From positions 1,736,001 through 1,800,000 of the forward strand of contig NC_014011.1 of assembly GCF_000025885.1 (NCBI RefSeq): a stretch of 64,000 bases of DNA, in the 5' to 3' direction. The translations under genes were made by a program, and so were the position numbers. Below are positions 42,877 through 52,200 of this stretch, one piece after another; position 1 is the stretch's first letter, and the number at the start of each line of letters is the position of its first letter. The DNA comes from Aminobacterium colombiense DSM 12261 (GTDB lineage Bacteria > Synergistota > Synergistia > Synergistales > Aminobacteriaceae). Under the pieces are notes generated by a model. It made no database searches. It saw nothing but the letters and a program-made list of their open reading frames with translations, and was not told the DNA's origin.

Positions 42877-44289
42877 CTAGCTGATCTTTAATTTCCTATT
42901 TTTGAAAAAAAGGACAACATATAACATGATACTATTTATAGTTTTTCTATTATAAAATAACCAAACTATAAAAACCCCTTCTTTGACAAAGAAAGAGTTT
43001 AATACAGTAAAAACAATGAAACTAAAAAGTAGCAATATATTAATAAAATAGCACCGAATCTTAATCGGTTTCCATACATACATTGAAGAAAGGGTGCGAC
43101 ACCAGAAAAAAACAATATAAGATATGCCCGTAGAAATTGCAGCCCCTTGAGCACCTAATATAGGAACGAGCAAATAATTCCCTATAAAATTAGTTACAAA
43201 TGAAGCTAACGCACTTATAATATGAAGCTCTGTCCTTTTCATAAAATTTATTCCCACAACAGTAACCTCAGATATAGTATACATAACAGGGATAAAGATG
43301 AGAAAAGGCATAACATCAGCTGCTCTTTGATACGATGAAGATAAAATTAAAATAATATATTTACGAAAAGCAATTAGCAAAAAACCAATAGCGGTCATAA
43401 AAAAACACAAAAATTCCCCTACCTTATCAAACTTTTCTACTGGCACTTTTTCTTCATACCATCTAAAAGCAGTTGGTGCCCAGAAAGCACAAAATGCCCC
43501 GTTAAATATTAAAAGGACAGAGACTACTTTAAATGCAGCCGCATAGAGCCCTATTTCATCGAAAGAACTCCAGTATCTTAGTGCAATCTTGTCCATCCCA
43601 TTAAAAAGCCACATGAGAAAAGATGCGGGAAGAAATGGCAGCCCATATTTTAAAAGTTTTTTTAATAATGTACAATCAATATTAAAATGAATTGTCCAAT
43701 ACACTCTCGAAACTAACACAGAAAATAAAGAAAAAACGATTTGTGATATTGCTTCTGCCAAAACTATCCCAACAAAGCTCCGTACATAATAAACTCCACA
43801 AAGTAAAAATGGAGCTCGAATCGCTTGCCTTAAAATCATAAGGCGTGAATAAAGTTTGGCTTTTTCCTCCATACGAATAGCCAACAAATTAAAACGTTCT
43901 ACAATGGTAAACGGGAAGGCAAGAACCAAACAAAGTGACGCTAGCCATTCGCTTCTTCCATAAAGCCACAATGAAATATCTCTCCAAAAAATAAGTCCTA
44001 AAAAGCTACAAAGCAATGACAAATTAATAGGCAAACTTATAGAATTCATAAAAAGATGTCTCTTATTCTCCGTATCATAAAATTCCCTAACAAAAGCATG
44101 ATCAAAACCTAAGTAGATAATTAAACTAAGCAAGGACATAGCAAGAGTATACATTGATGCTTTGCCAAATTCTTCGGGGGACACCATCCATGTAGCTAAA
44201 GGAACGATAACAAAAGATATCCCTGCTGCTACTATAGGGCCGACAAGAAAAGCTAAAAAACGTTTAATAAAAACACTTACGCTCTCCAA
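42877..44289 (-). CDS. Wzx-type lipid-linked oligosaccharide flippase
   Basis: A 470-residue protein with about twelve to fourteen membrane helices and the N-terminal FLAFLVGPIVAAGISFVIVP followed by PEEFGKASMYT, typical of polysaccharide-biosynthesis flippases (MATE-like Wzx family). It should flip undecaprenyl-linked units to the periplasm for the Wzy-like polymerase. It is AT-rich like wzy and rmlA-side genes and follows rmlB by 6 bases. Confidence 0.82.
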   Translation of the reverse strand: MESVSVFIKRFLAFLVGPIVAAGISFVIVPLATWMVSPEEFGKASMYTLAMSLLSLIIYLGFDHAFVREFYDTENKRHLFMNSISLPINLSLLCSFLGLIFWRDISLWLYGRSEWLASLCLVLAFPFTIVERFNLLAIRMEEKAKLYSRLMILRQAIRAPFLLCGVYYVRSFVGIVLAEAISQIVFSLFSVLVSRVYWTIHFNIDCTLLKKLLKYGLPFLPASFLMWLFNGMDKIALRYWSSFDEIGLYAAAFKVVSVLLIFNGAFCAFWAPTAFRWYEEKVPVEKFDKVGEFLCFFMTAIGFLLIAFRKYIILILSSSYQRAADVMPFLIFIPVMYTISEVTVVGINFMKRTELHIISALASFVTNFIGNYLLVPILGAQGAAISTGISYIVFFWCRTLSSMYVWKPIKIRCYFINILLLFSFIVFTVLNSFFVKEGVFIVWLFYNRKTINSIMLYVVLFFKNRKLKIS

Positions 44290-44295
44290 AACTAA

Positions 44296-45387
44296 TCATT
44301 CCATTCGTTGCGTTGTCGCAACACCAAGTCGCTCTAATTGGTATTTCCCTGACAAAATTCGCTCTGTCCAAATATTATTATTTAGATACCACTCTATTGT
44401 TTTTTCAAGTCCTGTTTCAAACGATTCTACCGCTCTCCATCCTAATTCGCTTCTAATCTTTTCTGTATTCATGGCATAACGTAAGTCATGACCAGGTCTA
44501 TCTTTAACAAATGTTATTAGTTCATTATATTTCTTCCCCTGCAAACGCGGTTTTTTTTCGTCGAGGATAGAGCACACTAAACACACAATCTCTATATTTT
44601 TTTTCTCACAATTCCCACCTATGTTATAAGTTTGCCCTGCCTTACCATTTAATAAAACTGTCATCAAAGCGCAACAATGATCTCCTACATAAAGCCAATC
44701 TCTAATATTCTGCCCATCTCCATAAACCGGTAAGGCTCTTTCAGATAAGCAATTCAATACCATCAATGGGATTAATTTTTCTGGAAATTGATACGGGCCA
44801 TAATTATTAGAACAATGAGTTGTAAGGGTCGGCAATCCATACGTCCTAAAATACGATCTTACTAAATGATCAGACGCCGCCTTGGAGGCAGAATAAGGCG
44901 AATTCGGTGAATATTGGTGATTTTCAGTAAAAGCGGCGTCATCTAATCTAAGAGAGCCAAAAACTTCATCTGTCGAAACATGAAGGAAACGAAACTTCTC
45001 ACGTTTTTTTGCTTCAAGAAAGTTCCAATAATAACGAACTTCTTCCAATAAATTAAAAGTACCTACTATGTTGGTTTGCACAAAATCATCGGGACCATCT
45101 ATTGATCGATCAACATGAGATTCTGCCGCTAAATTTAATATAGCCCATGGTTTTTCCTTTGCAAGTACCTTTCTGACCAAATTACGATCCCCGATATCAC
45201 CTTGCACAAACTTATAACGCTCTTTAGAAGAGATATCACATAACGAATCCACATTGCCTGCATAAGTTAGCTTATCTAAATTGATTATTGTAAAATCATA
45301 GTTATTCAAAATGTAGCGAACTAAATTATTGCCAATAAAACCACATCCGCCTGTTACAAGAATAGCTTTAGCTGATTTTTTAAACAT
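44296..45387 (-). CDS. rmlB: dTDP-glucose 4,6-dehydratase
   Basis: A 363-residue extended SDR with ILVTGGCGFIGNNLVRYI, NLDKLTYAGNVDSL, the catalytic THVSTDEVFG-like segment (HVSTDEVFGSL) and YSASKAASDHLV carrying the tyrosine and lysine. It converts dTDP-glucose to dTDP-4-keto-6-deoxyglucose. No rmlC or rmlD is adjacent, so rhamnose is unlikely; the flanking VioA-like aminotransferase indicates a 4-amino sugar. It is 11 bases after the acyltransferase gene. Confidence 0.92.
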   Translation of the reverse strand: MFKKSAKAILVTGGCGFIGNNLVRYILNNYDFTIINLDKLTYAGNVDSLCDISSKERYKFVQGDIGDRNLVRKVLAKEKPWAILNLAAESHVDRSIDGPDDFVQTNIVGTFNLLEEVRYYWNFLEAKKREKFRFLHVSTDEVFGSLRLDDAAFTENHQYSPNSPYSASKAASDHLVRSYFRTYGLPTLTTHCSNNYGPYQFPEKLIPLMVLNCLSERALPVYGDGQNIRDWLYVGDHCCALMTVLLNGKAGQTYNIGGNCEKKNIEIVCLVCSILDEKKPRLQGKKYNELITFVKDRPGHDLRYAMNTEKIRSELGWRAVESFETGLEKTIEWYLNNNIWTERILSGKYQLERLGVATTQRME

Positions 45388-45398
45388 TCAAGACACTC

Positions 45399-45971
45399 CT
45401 AACAATTAGGGTTTCTCCTCTTTAAAAATAATCGAGCCATATTTTTTACATTTTTCTTTCTATTTTTAAGAAACTTAGCGGGGATACCTGTATAAACAGC
45501 CCACTCTTTTAAGCTTTTATTAACGAAGCTCATAGCCCCCAGGGAAACCCCCTCTTCAATAATTAAGTCAGGCATTATAAGACAATTAGCCCCTATTAAG
45601 ACATACTTTCTTAAAATAACAGGCCCCTTCTGAACATTGCGATATTCCATCGGAACAACAGATCCAAACATTGATTCTCCTGAAAAATCATCTGTAGCAG
45701 AAAGTATAGTAGTTTTAATCGACACACAACAAAAATCGCTTATAACGATTCCATTTGAACCAAACAATCCAACATAAGCAGAGATATGGACATAGCTACC
45801 AATTGATACCTTGCCACTTATGATGGAAAAATCATCTATTCGAGAATGGTCACCAATAGAGATATTTTCTGGTGAATAAAATGAAGTTTTTCTACTTATG
45901 AGTACATCTTTCCCTACAAACTTAAACCCTATTTTCTCAATTTCATCCCTGGTCATAAATGAATTTTTCAT
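45399..45971 (-). CDS. Hexapeptide-repeat acyltransferase (VioB/FdtC-like)
   Basis: A 190-residue left-handed beta-helix acyltransferase (ISIGDHSRIDDFSIISG, SIGSYVHISAYVGLFG, GVSLGAMSFVNKSL). Flanked by rmlB and a VioA-like aminotransferase, it is the candidate for N-acylating dTDP-4-amino-4,6-dideoxyhexose. The start is placed at the ATG 45971 because AGGTGG lies 5 bases upstream; a GTG at 45980 would overlap that site. The acyl donor, probably acetyl-CoA, is inferred. Confidence 0.78.
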   Translation of the reverse strand: MKNSFMTRDEIEKIGFKFVGKDVLISRKTSFYSPENISIGDHSRIDDFSIISGKVSIGSYVHISAYVGLFGSNGIVISDFCCVSIKTTILSATDDFSGESMFGSVVPMEYRNVQKGPVILRKYVLIGANCLIMPDLIIEEGVSLGAMSFVNKSLKEWAVYTGIPAKFLKNRKKNVKNMARLFLKRRNPNC

Positions 45972-46001
45972 TTTTGCCACCTAAAATAAAAATGAATTTT
46001 G

Positions 46002-47078
46002 TTATTTATGCTGTTCCAAAAGTATTTTTATTACTTTATCCTGATCATCGGTAGAGAGATCCGGATAAATAGGTATACATAAAATCCTTTTTGATATATC
46101 TCTGGAAATAGCCATATTATTAGGAGAAGATAAAAAAGCAAGGGTATCTAAAGAGGGATAGAAATACCGTCTTGGATTAATATCGTTATTGTTCAATTCC
46201 CTCTTTGCACAAAGCAAAGATTTCTCATCCTCAAAGAGGATGGGAAAATAACTATAATTATTTGTCGCTTCTGGATTTCGTTTTTGAAGTTGAAAATAAT
46301 TTTTTAATCTTTCATCGTATCTATTCCATAAAAATTGTCGTTTTTCCATTATTGTTTCAATTTCATCTAAAACACATAATCCCATGGCGGCTTGAAATTC
46401 ATTCATTTTTGCATTTATGCCTAATTTTTCAATAGTATCAGGCTTACTTATCCCGAAATTAACCATTAATTTGGCTTTTTCACAATCTTCTCTATTTTTA
46501 AAAACAATGGCTCCGCCCTCTACTGTATGAAAAAGCTTAGTTGCATGGAAACTCAACGTTACAGCATCTCCAAAGGAATAGATACTTTTCCTTCTATATT
46601 TCACGCCAAAAGCATGAGCACCATCATAAATCACTTTCAAATTAGAATTATGTACTAGTTGTTCTATCTTTTGCATATCACAGGGATTACCGAAAACATG
46701 CACAGGGACAATACACGTTGTTTCTGATGTAATATTTGTTCTTATCTTTTGAGGGTCAATACAAAAAGATTGCGAATCTATATCTGAAAAGATAGGCGTA
46801 ATTCCTTCCCACATCAAAGAACTAGCAGTTGCAACAAAAGAAAAGGGGGTTGTAATTGCCCTTCCTTTTATTCCAAAAGTTCTATAAGCTATTTGAAGAG
46901 CAAGGGTACCGTTTGCGACCAATAATAAATTCTCTACATTAAGATATTCTTCTAAGCGATCTGTTAAATCTCTTACTAAAGGACCATTATTTGCCATCCG
47001 TGCAGTATTATAAATTAAGTCTATGTAACCCTCTAGTTTTTTTCTGTCCGGCAAGTAAGGCTTTGTTACATTTATCAT
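46002..47078 (-). CDS. dTDP-4-amino-4,6-dideoxyglucose aminotransferase (VioA-like)
   Basis: A 358-residue DegT/DnrJ PLP enzyme with [32 protein letters not shown] and the Schiff-base lysine in [14 protein letters not shown]. These features resemble VioA/WecE-type enzymes that aminate dTDP-4-keto-6-deoxyglucose. It overlaps rmlA by 4 bp and sits next to rmlB and an acyltransferase, so the set should yield dTDP-4-acylamino-4,6-dideoxyhexose. Whether the amine is equatorial (Qui4N) or axial (Fuc4N) cannot be decided from the sequence alone. Confidence 0.82.
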   Translation of the reverse strand: MINVTKPYLPDRKKLEGYIDLIYNTARMANNGPLVRDLTDRLEEYLNVENLLLVANGTLALQIAYRTFGIKGRAITTPFSFVATASSLMWEGITPIFSDIDSQSFCIDPQKIRTNITSETTCIVPVHVFGNPCDMQKIEQLVHNSNLKVIYDGAHAFGVKYRRKSIYSFGDAVTLSFHATKLFHTVEGGAIVFKNREDCEKAKLMVNFGISKPDTIEKLGINAKMNEFQAAMGLCVLDEIETIMEKRQFLWNRYDERLKNYFQLQKRNPEATNNYSYFPILFEDEKSLLCAKRELNNNDINPRRYFYPSLDTLAFLSSPNNMAISRDISKRILCIPIYPDLSTDDQDKVIKILLEQHK

Positions 47079-47950
47079 TTGCCCCTCCGCTGTATTAGCT
47101 CTTTAAGATAAGAGTTAAACTCTGTATTAGATAACGTTTCTGCTCCCTTTAAAAGAGATTTTTCATCAATCCATTTATTTTGAAAAGCAATTTCTTCCAA
47201 ACAAGCTATTTTAAACCCTTGACGCTGCTCTATTGTTTGAACAAACAAACTAGCCGCAAGAATGCTATCATGGGTTCCGGTGTCAAGCCACGCAAAACCT
47301 CGCCCTAAAATCTCTACTTTTAATTGACCCCGACGAAGATATTCTTTATTTACATCAGTAATCTCAAGTTCCCCGCGAGGGCTCGGAATAATTCCTTTCG
47401 CAATATTAACTACCTGATTATCATAAAAATAGAGACCCGTAATAGCATAGTTACTTTTAGGATTTTGGGGTTTCTCCTCCAAAGATATTGCTTTCTTATC
47501 CTGGCCAAATTCAACAACTCCGAACCGTTCAGGATCTTTCACCTGATATCCAAAAACGACAGCACCATCATGGATAGACGCAGCTTCTTTTAATTTTGGG
47601 GAGAAACCTTGACCATAAAAAACATTATCTCCTAAAGCAAGACAAACCGTATCTTTCCCGATAAAATCTTCACCTATAATAAAAGCTTGAGCGAGACCCC
47701 CTGGATAATGCTGCACTGCATATGTAAGGAAGATACCCCATTGGCTTCCATTGCCCAAAAGACGTTTAAAAGCACCTAAATCTTCCGATGTAGTTATAAT
47801 GAGAATATCTTTTATCCCCGCTAGCATAAGAACTGAAAGTGGATAATAAATCATAGGCTTATTATAAATAGGCAAGAGCTGTTTGCTTACACCCCATGTT
47901 ACAGGATAAAGTCGTGTTCCTTTCCCTCCGGCAAGGATTATACCTTTCAC
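47075..47950 (-). CDS. rmlA: Glucose-1-phosphate thymidylyltransferase
   Basis: A 291-residue nucleotidyltransferase with the signature [13 protein letters not shown], the PKSK-like loop [29 protein letters not shown] and [10 protein letters not shown]. It makes dTDP-glucose from glucose-1-phosphate and dTTP. GTG at 47950 gives the canonical N-terminus MKGIILAGG; a GTG at 47962 is possible but overlaps the ribosome binding site. It feeds rmlB and the VioA-like enzyme downstream. Confidence 0.92.
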   Translation of the reverse strand: MKGIILAGGKGTRLYPVTWGVSKQLLPIYNKPMIYYPLSVLMLAGIKDILIITTSEDLGAFKRLLGNGSQWGIFLTYAVQHYPGGLAQAFIIGEDFIGKDTVCLALGDNVFYGQGFSPKLKEAASIHDGAVVFGYQVKDPERFGVVEFGQDKKAISLEEKPQNPKSNYAITGLYFYDNQVVNIAKGIIPSPRGELEITDVNKEYLRRGQLKVEILGRGFAWLDTGTHDSILAASLFVQTIEQRQGFKIACLEEIAFQNKWIDEKSLLKGAETLSNTEFNSYLKELIQRRGK

Positions 47951-47988
47951 CTTTATAAACACCCCTTTTTCTTGTTGACTGATTAAGA

Positions 47989-49074
47989 TTAACTATTTAG
48001 GATATCTTCAAAGAATTTTTTCCACAAACGGATGCCATTTTCATCAGAGAAATACGACTTAATTTTTGAAGAAATATCTTTTGCTTCAGAAGCGTTACAA
48101 GTAAGCAAATCTTCCACGCTCTGAAATTTAATACGCAAGGTATCGTATACTTCAATATTTCGAGATTTAAAAAATGCGTAAGAAGTTGTATCTGATCGTA
48201 CATATACCTTTTTACCTAAGGAAAGCGCCAACAAAATATTACCTAAGCCTTGTTGTCTCCGATGATTCATTATAACAATATTCATGTTTCCCATAAAAGC
48301 AACGTATTTATCGCAAGACATAAAATCAAACAACGGGGAAAAGCGCTCTCCTAAAAGCGAACGTCCATAATTTGCTATTTGGCTGGCATAATTTCTATCC
48401 CCATAAGAAAGTGGGCAAATAATCTTAATATTCCATTCACTCAACTTTTTTGAAGCTAATACCTCAAAAATTTCTTTATGATTATTTGAAGGATCAGCAG
48501 AATTCCCTACCAAGATTTTTATTTCTCTTTCAACCTCCATGTTGTTATCTACGCTATAAGTTCCTAACGGACTTGGCAGTGGATAAAAAAGTTCGTGCCT
48601 TTTACCCCTAAAACCATACCATTTTTTCAATAGCTCATAATCCCCATCTACTAACATGCCAACTTGGGGTATTTGAGGTATTACTCTTTCTCTTGCTTTT
48701 TCTCTTAACCATGATTTTATATCGTGAGGCCGAATAACCCTATAATAAAGATCCCCCCCCCAAAGAACCCAACATACTTTATTCGCAAGAGAGGGATAAC
48801 ATAAAAGCAACAAAAGAACATTATCGTCAAGGCAATGCGCTACCAATTTATCCGTTTTTTCTACGTATTCTTTTAGACAAGATATTCTTTGAATCCGATT
48901 TTTTCTAGAAAAACAAGCAATATCCAAACTTCCAAACAATGGAGAGGAAATGTCAATATATTTAGGATTCTCTGGCAATAAAACAAAGTGTTTTATTGCT
49001 TCTGTATTTATAGCAAGAACCTCTAAAAATTTCTTCGAATAAAGGGAGTCTGGTAACAAATGAACGATTTGCAT
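47989..49074 (-). CDS. GT56-family 4-acetamido-4,6-dideoxyhexosyl transferase (WecF-like)
   Basis: A 361-residue protein with the WecF/GT56 motifs [27 protein letters not shown] and [20 protein letters not shown]. coli WecF transfers 4-acetamido-4,6-dideoxygalactose from its dTDP form to a lipid-linked disaccharide. This fits exactly with the dTDP-4-acylamino sugar made by the next four genes, so it is the likely user of that donor. It is 38 bases upstream of rmlA. Confidence 0.83.
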   Translation of the reverse strand: MQIVHLLPDSLYSKKFLEVLAINTEAIKHFVLLPENPKYIDISSPLFGSLDIACFSRKNRIQRISCLKEYVEKTDKLVAHCLDDNVLLLLLCYPSLANKVCWVLWGGDLYYRVIRPHDIKSWLREKARERVIPQIPQVGMLVDGDYELLKKWYGFRGKRHELFYPLPSPLGTYSVDNNMEVEREIKILVGNSADPSNNHKEIFEVLASKKLSEWNIKIICPLSYGDRNYASQIANYGRSLLGERFSPLFDFMSCDKYVAFMGNMNIVIMNHRRQQGLGNILLALSLGKKVYVRSDTTSYAFFKSRNIEVYDTLRIKFQSVEDLLTCNASEAKDISSKIKSYFSDENGIRLWKKFFEDILNS

Positions 49075-49077
49075 TTT

Positions 49078-49629
49078 TTAAACCTCATGAAAATTCGGAT
49101 TAAGTTGATTCCAAAGAAGAAGCCCTTCTGAACAAAATTTTTCCCCTATTTTTTCAAACTCTTCTTGCTTCAGCACCAGCACACGAATTTTTCGTTCAAT
49201 CATTTTTTCAAGTTTGTCTATCAGGCTTTGCAGGTAAGCTCTGTCAATATCGCCAACCAGCACGAGGTCGATGAGGCCAGAGTCTATGCCTTTTGCGTAG
49301 TCTCCCGTTATAAAGGCGAGCTCTACGTTGCCGAGGCGCCTTATAACCTGGTCCACAAGCTGGTCGATTCCGAGAGTTTTTGTAACGATGGCTCGTATTT
49401 CGGGGAAAAGCGGATGTTTGGTATTGGCTTTGTAGAGCTTGGTTCGCCCCTCGTCTTGGGATTGCAAAAGCCCTGCTTCAGCAAGGCGGTTGAGCTCTAC
49501 CCGCACAGCATTGGTTGATTCGCCGAACTCTTCGGAAAGTTCACGAAGGTACGACCTGTTCTCAGGGTTGAGAAAGAACTTTAAGAGCAATTTGACACGG
49601 GTTTTTGAAGTAATTAAAGAATCAATCAT
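49078..49629 (-). CDS. HTH plus nucleotidyltransferase-like regulatory protein
   Basis: A 183-residue protein with an N-terminal winged helix (about 5-70; YLRELSEEFGESTNAVRVEL, then GLLQSQDEGRTKLYKAN) and a C-terminal nucleotidyltransferase-like domain with FITGDYAKGIDSGLIDLVLVG, resembling the GSxxxGxxxxxSDxDL fold but lacking a clear second aspartate of the active site. Such HTH-NTase proteins are often at the start of surface-polysaccharide operons. It is 3 bases upstream of the GT56 gene and may regulate the operon; the mode is not known. Confidence 0.72.
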   Translation of the reverse strand: MIDSLITSKTRVKLLLKFFLNPENRSYLRELSEEFGESTNAVRVELNRLAEAGLLQSQDEGRTKLYKANTKHPLFPEIRAIVTKTLGIDQLVDQVIRRLGNVELAFITGDYAKGIDSGLIDLVLVGDIDRAYLQSLIDKLEKMIERKIRVLVLKQEEFEKIGEKFCSEGLLLWNQLNPNFHEV

Positions 49630-49745
49630 GATTTATGTTTTTCCTTCTTCTTTTCGAGTCATTTTATTACTCACAAAAGAGGAAGTCAAATAAAAAGAAG
49701 GCTCTCTGCGCATATGTTTTTAGCTATTCGTAGTTTGATGCCTCT

Positions 49746-50681
49746 TTAGGCGTTGTTTTGCCGTGGAGCGCCCTTAAAACGGCCTTTAAAGACCCTTGGG
49801 GGAATAGCAGCCAGCACAATAGCCAGAATAATAATAGTGCAGCCCGCCATTTCTCTCAATGTGGGGAATTCTGCGCTCATAAGGGCGGCCAGAGTGATGC
49901 CCGTTATTATCTCTACAGTGCACATGAGGCTGGCAGCAGTGGCTGATATGTATTTCAAGGCCGTATAAAAAGCGGCATAGGCCAAGAGGCTGCCTACACA
50001 GGAAATAATGGCGATATATCCCCAGTTGACGAGGGAAAGGGGCGACACATCGGCCCACCCGGCAGTGAAGGTCTTTATGATAATGAGGCAAAGGCCGCCC
50101 CATACATGTGAATAGAAGATGATGCTGTTTCTGTTGAGTTCCCCTTTCTTGGACGTTTCTCTGCCCAGAAGGGATTGTCCCGACAATCCGAGAACAGCCA
50201 CAAGCCCCCAGAGGATGCCGGGCAGTGAGATCTCTTGAGTTCCCTCCTTGCCAGAAAACATGCCTACCCATACTCCAACAAGGATGAGAAGGGCTGAAAG
50301 CACCTGTGCAGGTGTGGGAGGTTCTTTTGTTATCAGGAGGCCACCAAGAAGGGTCACCATTGGAAAGGTGTAATGAATGATAAGGGCTGCCGAAACAGTT
50401 AAATACTTGAGGGAAAAAAGAAAGCCTGTATAGGTAAAGACCACTGACAGAATACCGTATATTAAAAATATTTTCTGTTCTTTGAGGGAAGTGCGAAGGT
50501 ACTGGGGACTCCGCAACGCCAGATAGAGCCCAAAGCCCGCAACCACCAGAAAGGTTCTGAGAACTGTAACGGTTACCATATTGATGCCCTTAAGGGCAAG
50601 GATTCGCCCGATAGGGCTTACTGTGCCCCATGAAACGCCTGTCATAAGGGCTAAGGAAATACCTAGAAAGTGCCTATCCAT
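49746..50681 (-). CDS. EamA/DMT-family transporter
   Basis: A protein of about 311 residues with ten predicted helices in two EamA repeats (GISLALMTGVSWGTVSPIGR and GILWGLVAVLGLSGQSLLGR). It probably exports a metabolite or amino acid. The ATG at 50681 is preferred over a GTG at 50699, since GTGGAGAT lies upstream. It is monocistronic, between the glycan operon and the sigma-factor cluster, with no functional link visible. Confidence 0.82.
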   Translation of the reverse strand: MDRHFLGISLALMTGVSWGTVSPIGRILALKGINMVTVTVLRTFLVVAGFGLYLALRSPQYLRTSLKEQKIFLIYGILSVVFTYTGFLFSLKYLTVSAALIIHYTFPMVTLLGGLLITKEPPTPAQVLSALLILVGVWVGMFSGKEGTQEISLPGILWGLVAVLGLSGQSLLGRETSKKGELNRNSIIFYSHVWGGLCLIIIKTFTAGWADVSPLSLVNWGYIAIISCVGSLLAYAAFYTALKYISATAASLMCTVEIITGITLAALMSAEFPTLREMAGCTIIILAIVLAAIPPRVFKGRFKGAPRQNNA

Positions 50682-50762
50682 TTTTATATCGATCTCCACA
50701 TGTATACGTTATTGTTTGTTTTACAGAGCTAACAGATGAAATTATACCCTTTCTGATGTAAA

Positions 50763-50786
50763 AGAGGGAGCCTGACGGCTCCCTCT
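50763..50786 (-). terminator. Terminator of the sigma-factor operon
   Basis: AGAGGGAGCC pairs with GGCTCCCTCT around a 4-base loop, followed by TTTTA on the minus strand, about 20 bases after the sigma factor stop at 50807. Confidence 0.85.
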
Positions 50787-50806
50787 CAGATTACAAACAA
50801 TAGAGT

Positions 50807-51316
50807 CTATTCCATATCCCAATAGCGCCTCAGAAGGTCTTGTAAGTGTTTTCTTATTTTCGTAAGGCGATAGTGGATGGATTGCTGCGTCTTGTTAAGT
50901 TTTTCAGCAATCTCTTTCTGAGTGCAGCCCCACGAGAGGGCCCAGATGATGAAGAGGTCGGATTCGCTGAAGTTCCTTTCTAAAAGATCTATAAAATCGA
51001 TTGGTATGTGTTTTTTTGGTGCGGGGATTGCCTCTTTGTGGGCTTCTGTCAGTTCGCAGTGAAGATCGGGATAGCGGTAGCGGTGCGCGGCATCCCGCAC
51101 TTGGCCAGGCAGGCGTTTTCTAATGTAATTGGAGAGTTCTTCATTGGGGGGACATTTTCTTGCTAATGTGATGAGGCCCATTGACGCTTCTTGTTCCAGG
51201 TCTTCAACCTCTGCGCCGCGGCCTGCGTAACGCCAGGCTATTTTCTTAATGTAGTCAAAATAGTCTCTAAGGATTTTTTCTTCTGGGTCTTTGTCACTAC
51301 AGGGAACACAGATCAT
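50807..51316 (-). CDS. Small sigma-70-family sigma factor
   Basis: A 169-residue sigma factor with region 2 (about 15-70; EKILRDYFDYIKKIAWRYAG and EDLEQEASMGLITLARK) and region 4 with a helix-turn-helix (CTQKEIAEKLNKTQQSIHYR). It lacks regions 1 and 3 and so is ECF-like. It overlaps the M15 peptidase gene by 4 bp and ends the cluster with YvrJ, DUF2922 and DUF1659 proteins. No anti-sigma factor is adjacent. Its target promoters may include a box shared between 52160-52200 and 55381-55420. Confidence 0.8.
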   Translation of the reverse strand: MICVPCSDKDPEEKILRDYFDYIKKIAWRYAGRGAEVEDLEQEASMGLITLARKCPPNEELSNYIRKRLPGQVRDAAHRYRYPDLHCELTEAHKEAIPAPKKHIPIDFIDLLERNFSESDLFIIWALSWGCTQKEIAEKLNKTQQSIHYRLTKIRKHLQDLLRRYWDME

Positions 51317-51681
51317 TCGTTATGCCTCCTTGAATTTTTTATGGCCAGATGAATGAAGTTTCTTTTTCCATAGGGCAAGATGCTTGTGAAGCCAGCCCTT
51401 TCGGCCAGTTCACAAAAAAGTGGCTGATACCTATGCATTACTACCACGTCGGCAGCCCGGCCTTCCACGTGAAGGCTATTGGCAACTCCCCCAACCCTTT
51501 TATTATGGTTGGGGCAACGATATCCGCTGGTAAGTACGATGGGTTCTTTCCAGAGGCTTCTCAGCTTTTCCAGGCACTCTACTAGCGGGGGCCACAGTTT
51601 TACCTGTTGGCAACAGGAACATTGAAATTCTCGAAGATTAAAGTGGGGTGTGAGCTGCAACGAGTTGATGATTGGTTTCAC
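51313..51681 (-). CDS. M15-family D-Ala-D-Ala carboxypeptidase-like protein
   Basis: A 122-residue peptidase M15_3 domain with the zinc ligands in NSLHVEGRAADVVV and FIHLAIK, plus LTSGYRCPNHNKRVGG. These small enzymes cut cell-wall peptides and are common in phages and prophage-like clusters. No signal peptide is present, so export would need a holin-like partner; the overlapping YvrJ gene encodes a small membrane protein. It overlaps YvrJ by 44 bp and the sigma gene by 4 bp. Confidence 0.82.
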   Translation of the reverse strand: MKPIINSLQLTPHFNLREFQCSCCQQVKLWPPLVECLEKLRSLWKEPIVLTSGYRCPNHNKRVGGVANSLHVEGRAADVVVMHRYQPLFCELAERAGFTSILPYGKRNFIHLAIKNSRRHNE

Positions 51682-51835
51682 TGAGTTCTCCTCCTTCCAT
51701 ATGGGTAATAGCGCTCTCCAGCCGCCGGATGGCTCCTGTCAGTTCATCCAGCCGTTTTTCCATGCGCACAAGCAAATAGGCTGCTACGGCTACAGAAAAA
51801 CCACTTTGAAGACAGGATGCCAAAAAGTCTTCCAT
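51638..51835 (-). CDS. YvrJ-family small membrane protein
   Basis: A 65-residue protein with a single helix (SGFSVAVAAYLLVRM) followed by an amphipathic coiled segment (EKRLDELTGAIRRLESAI), the YvrJ pattern. Start at 51835 is set by AAAGGAGGTGA immediately upstream. Function is unknown; its size and topology resemble holins. It is separated from DUF2922 by a strong hairpin and overlaps the M15 peptidase. Confidence 0.72.
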   Translation of the reverse strand: MEDFLASCLQSGFSVAVAAYLLVRMEKRLDELTGAIRRLESAITHMEGGELSETNHQLVAAHTPL

Positions 51836-51867
51836 AACGTCACCTCCTTTTTTCAAGACACGAAAAA

Positions 51868-51892
51868 GCGGCCGGAAGAAGATTCCGGCCGC
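51868..51892 (-). terminator. Strong hairpin between DUF2922 and YvrJ genes
   Basis: GCGGCCGGAA pairs perfectly with TTCCGGCCGC around a 5-base loop and is followed by TTTTT on the minus strand. It should terminate, at least partly, transcription of the DUF1659-DUF2922 pair before the YvrJ-M15-sigma genes. Confidence 0.8.
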
Positions 51893-51906
51893 ATGAGGCC
51901 TATGCT

Positions 51907-52113
51907 CTACTCTTCAATGAGAGTAGTGACAGAGGTCTCTACGAGTTCGGCCCCAAGAATTGAGACCAAACCCTTTATAAATATATTGTTGTCTATGATG
52001 GCTTGCATTGCTGTGCGAACCTCTTCTTCCGTCGCATCCTGACGCGCATAGCGAAGGGAGAGGGTTCGGTTCTTTCCATCGGCAGTACCAAACTTAAGGC
52101 GAAGGGTTTTCAT
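51907..52113 (-). CDS. DUF2922 family protein
   Basis: A 68-residue protein (KTLRLKFGTADGKNRTLSLR) matching DUF2922, a family of about 70 residues of unknown function usually encoded beside DUF1659 and YvrJ proteins. The start at 52113 follows GGAG at 9 bases. It lies between DUF1659 and YvrJ, with a promoter-like box upstream (52160-52197) and a strong hairpin downstream. Confidence 0.78.
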   Translation of the reverse strand: MKTLRLKFGTADGKNRTLSLRYARQDATEEEVRTAMQAIIDNNIFIKGLVSILGAELVETSVTTLIEE

Positions 52114-52159
52114 CAAGTTTCACTCCTTTCTGCAATCAACCCGGGAGCGTCACTAATAC

Positions 52160-52200
52160 CGCAGCGCGCTCACATTATACACTATTGACAAAATCTTCTC
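52160..52200 (-). promoter_or_regulatory. Conserved promoter-like box upstream of DUF2922
   Basis: The minus strand reads TTTTGTCAATAGTGTATAAT, with a perfect TATAAT at 52179-52174 but no good -35 at 17 bases. The same block, aligned without gaps and in the same place relative to a DUF1659 stop, occurs in degraded form at 55381-55420 (TTTAGTCAACAGTGTATTAT). Conservation between a live gene and a relic suggests a regulatory role, possibly for the operon's own sigma factor. Confidence 0.4.
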
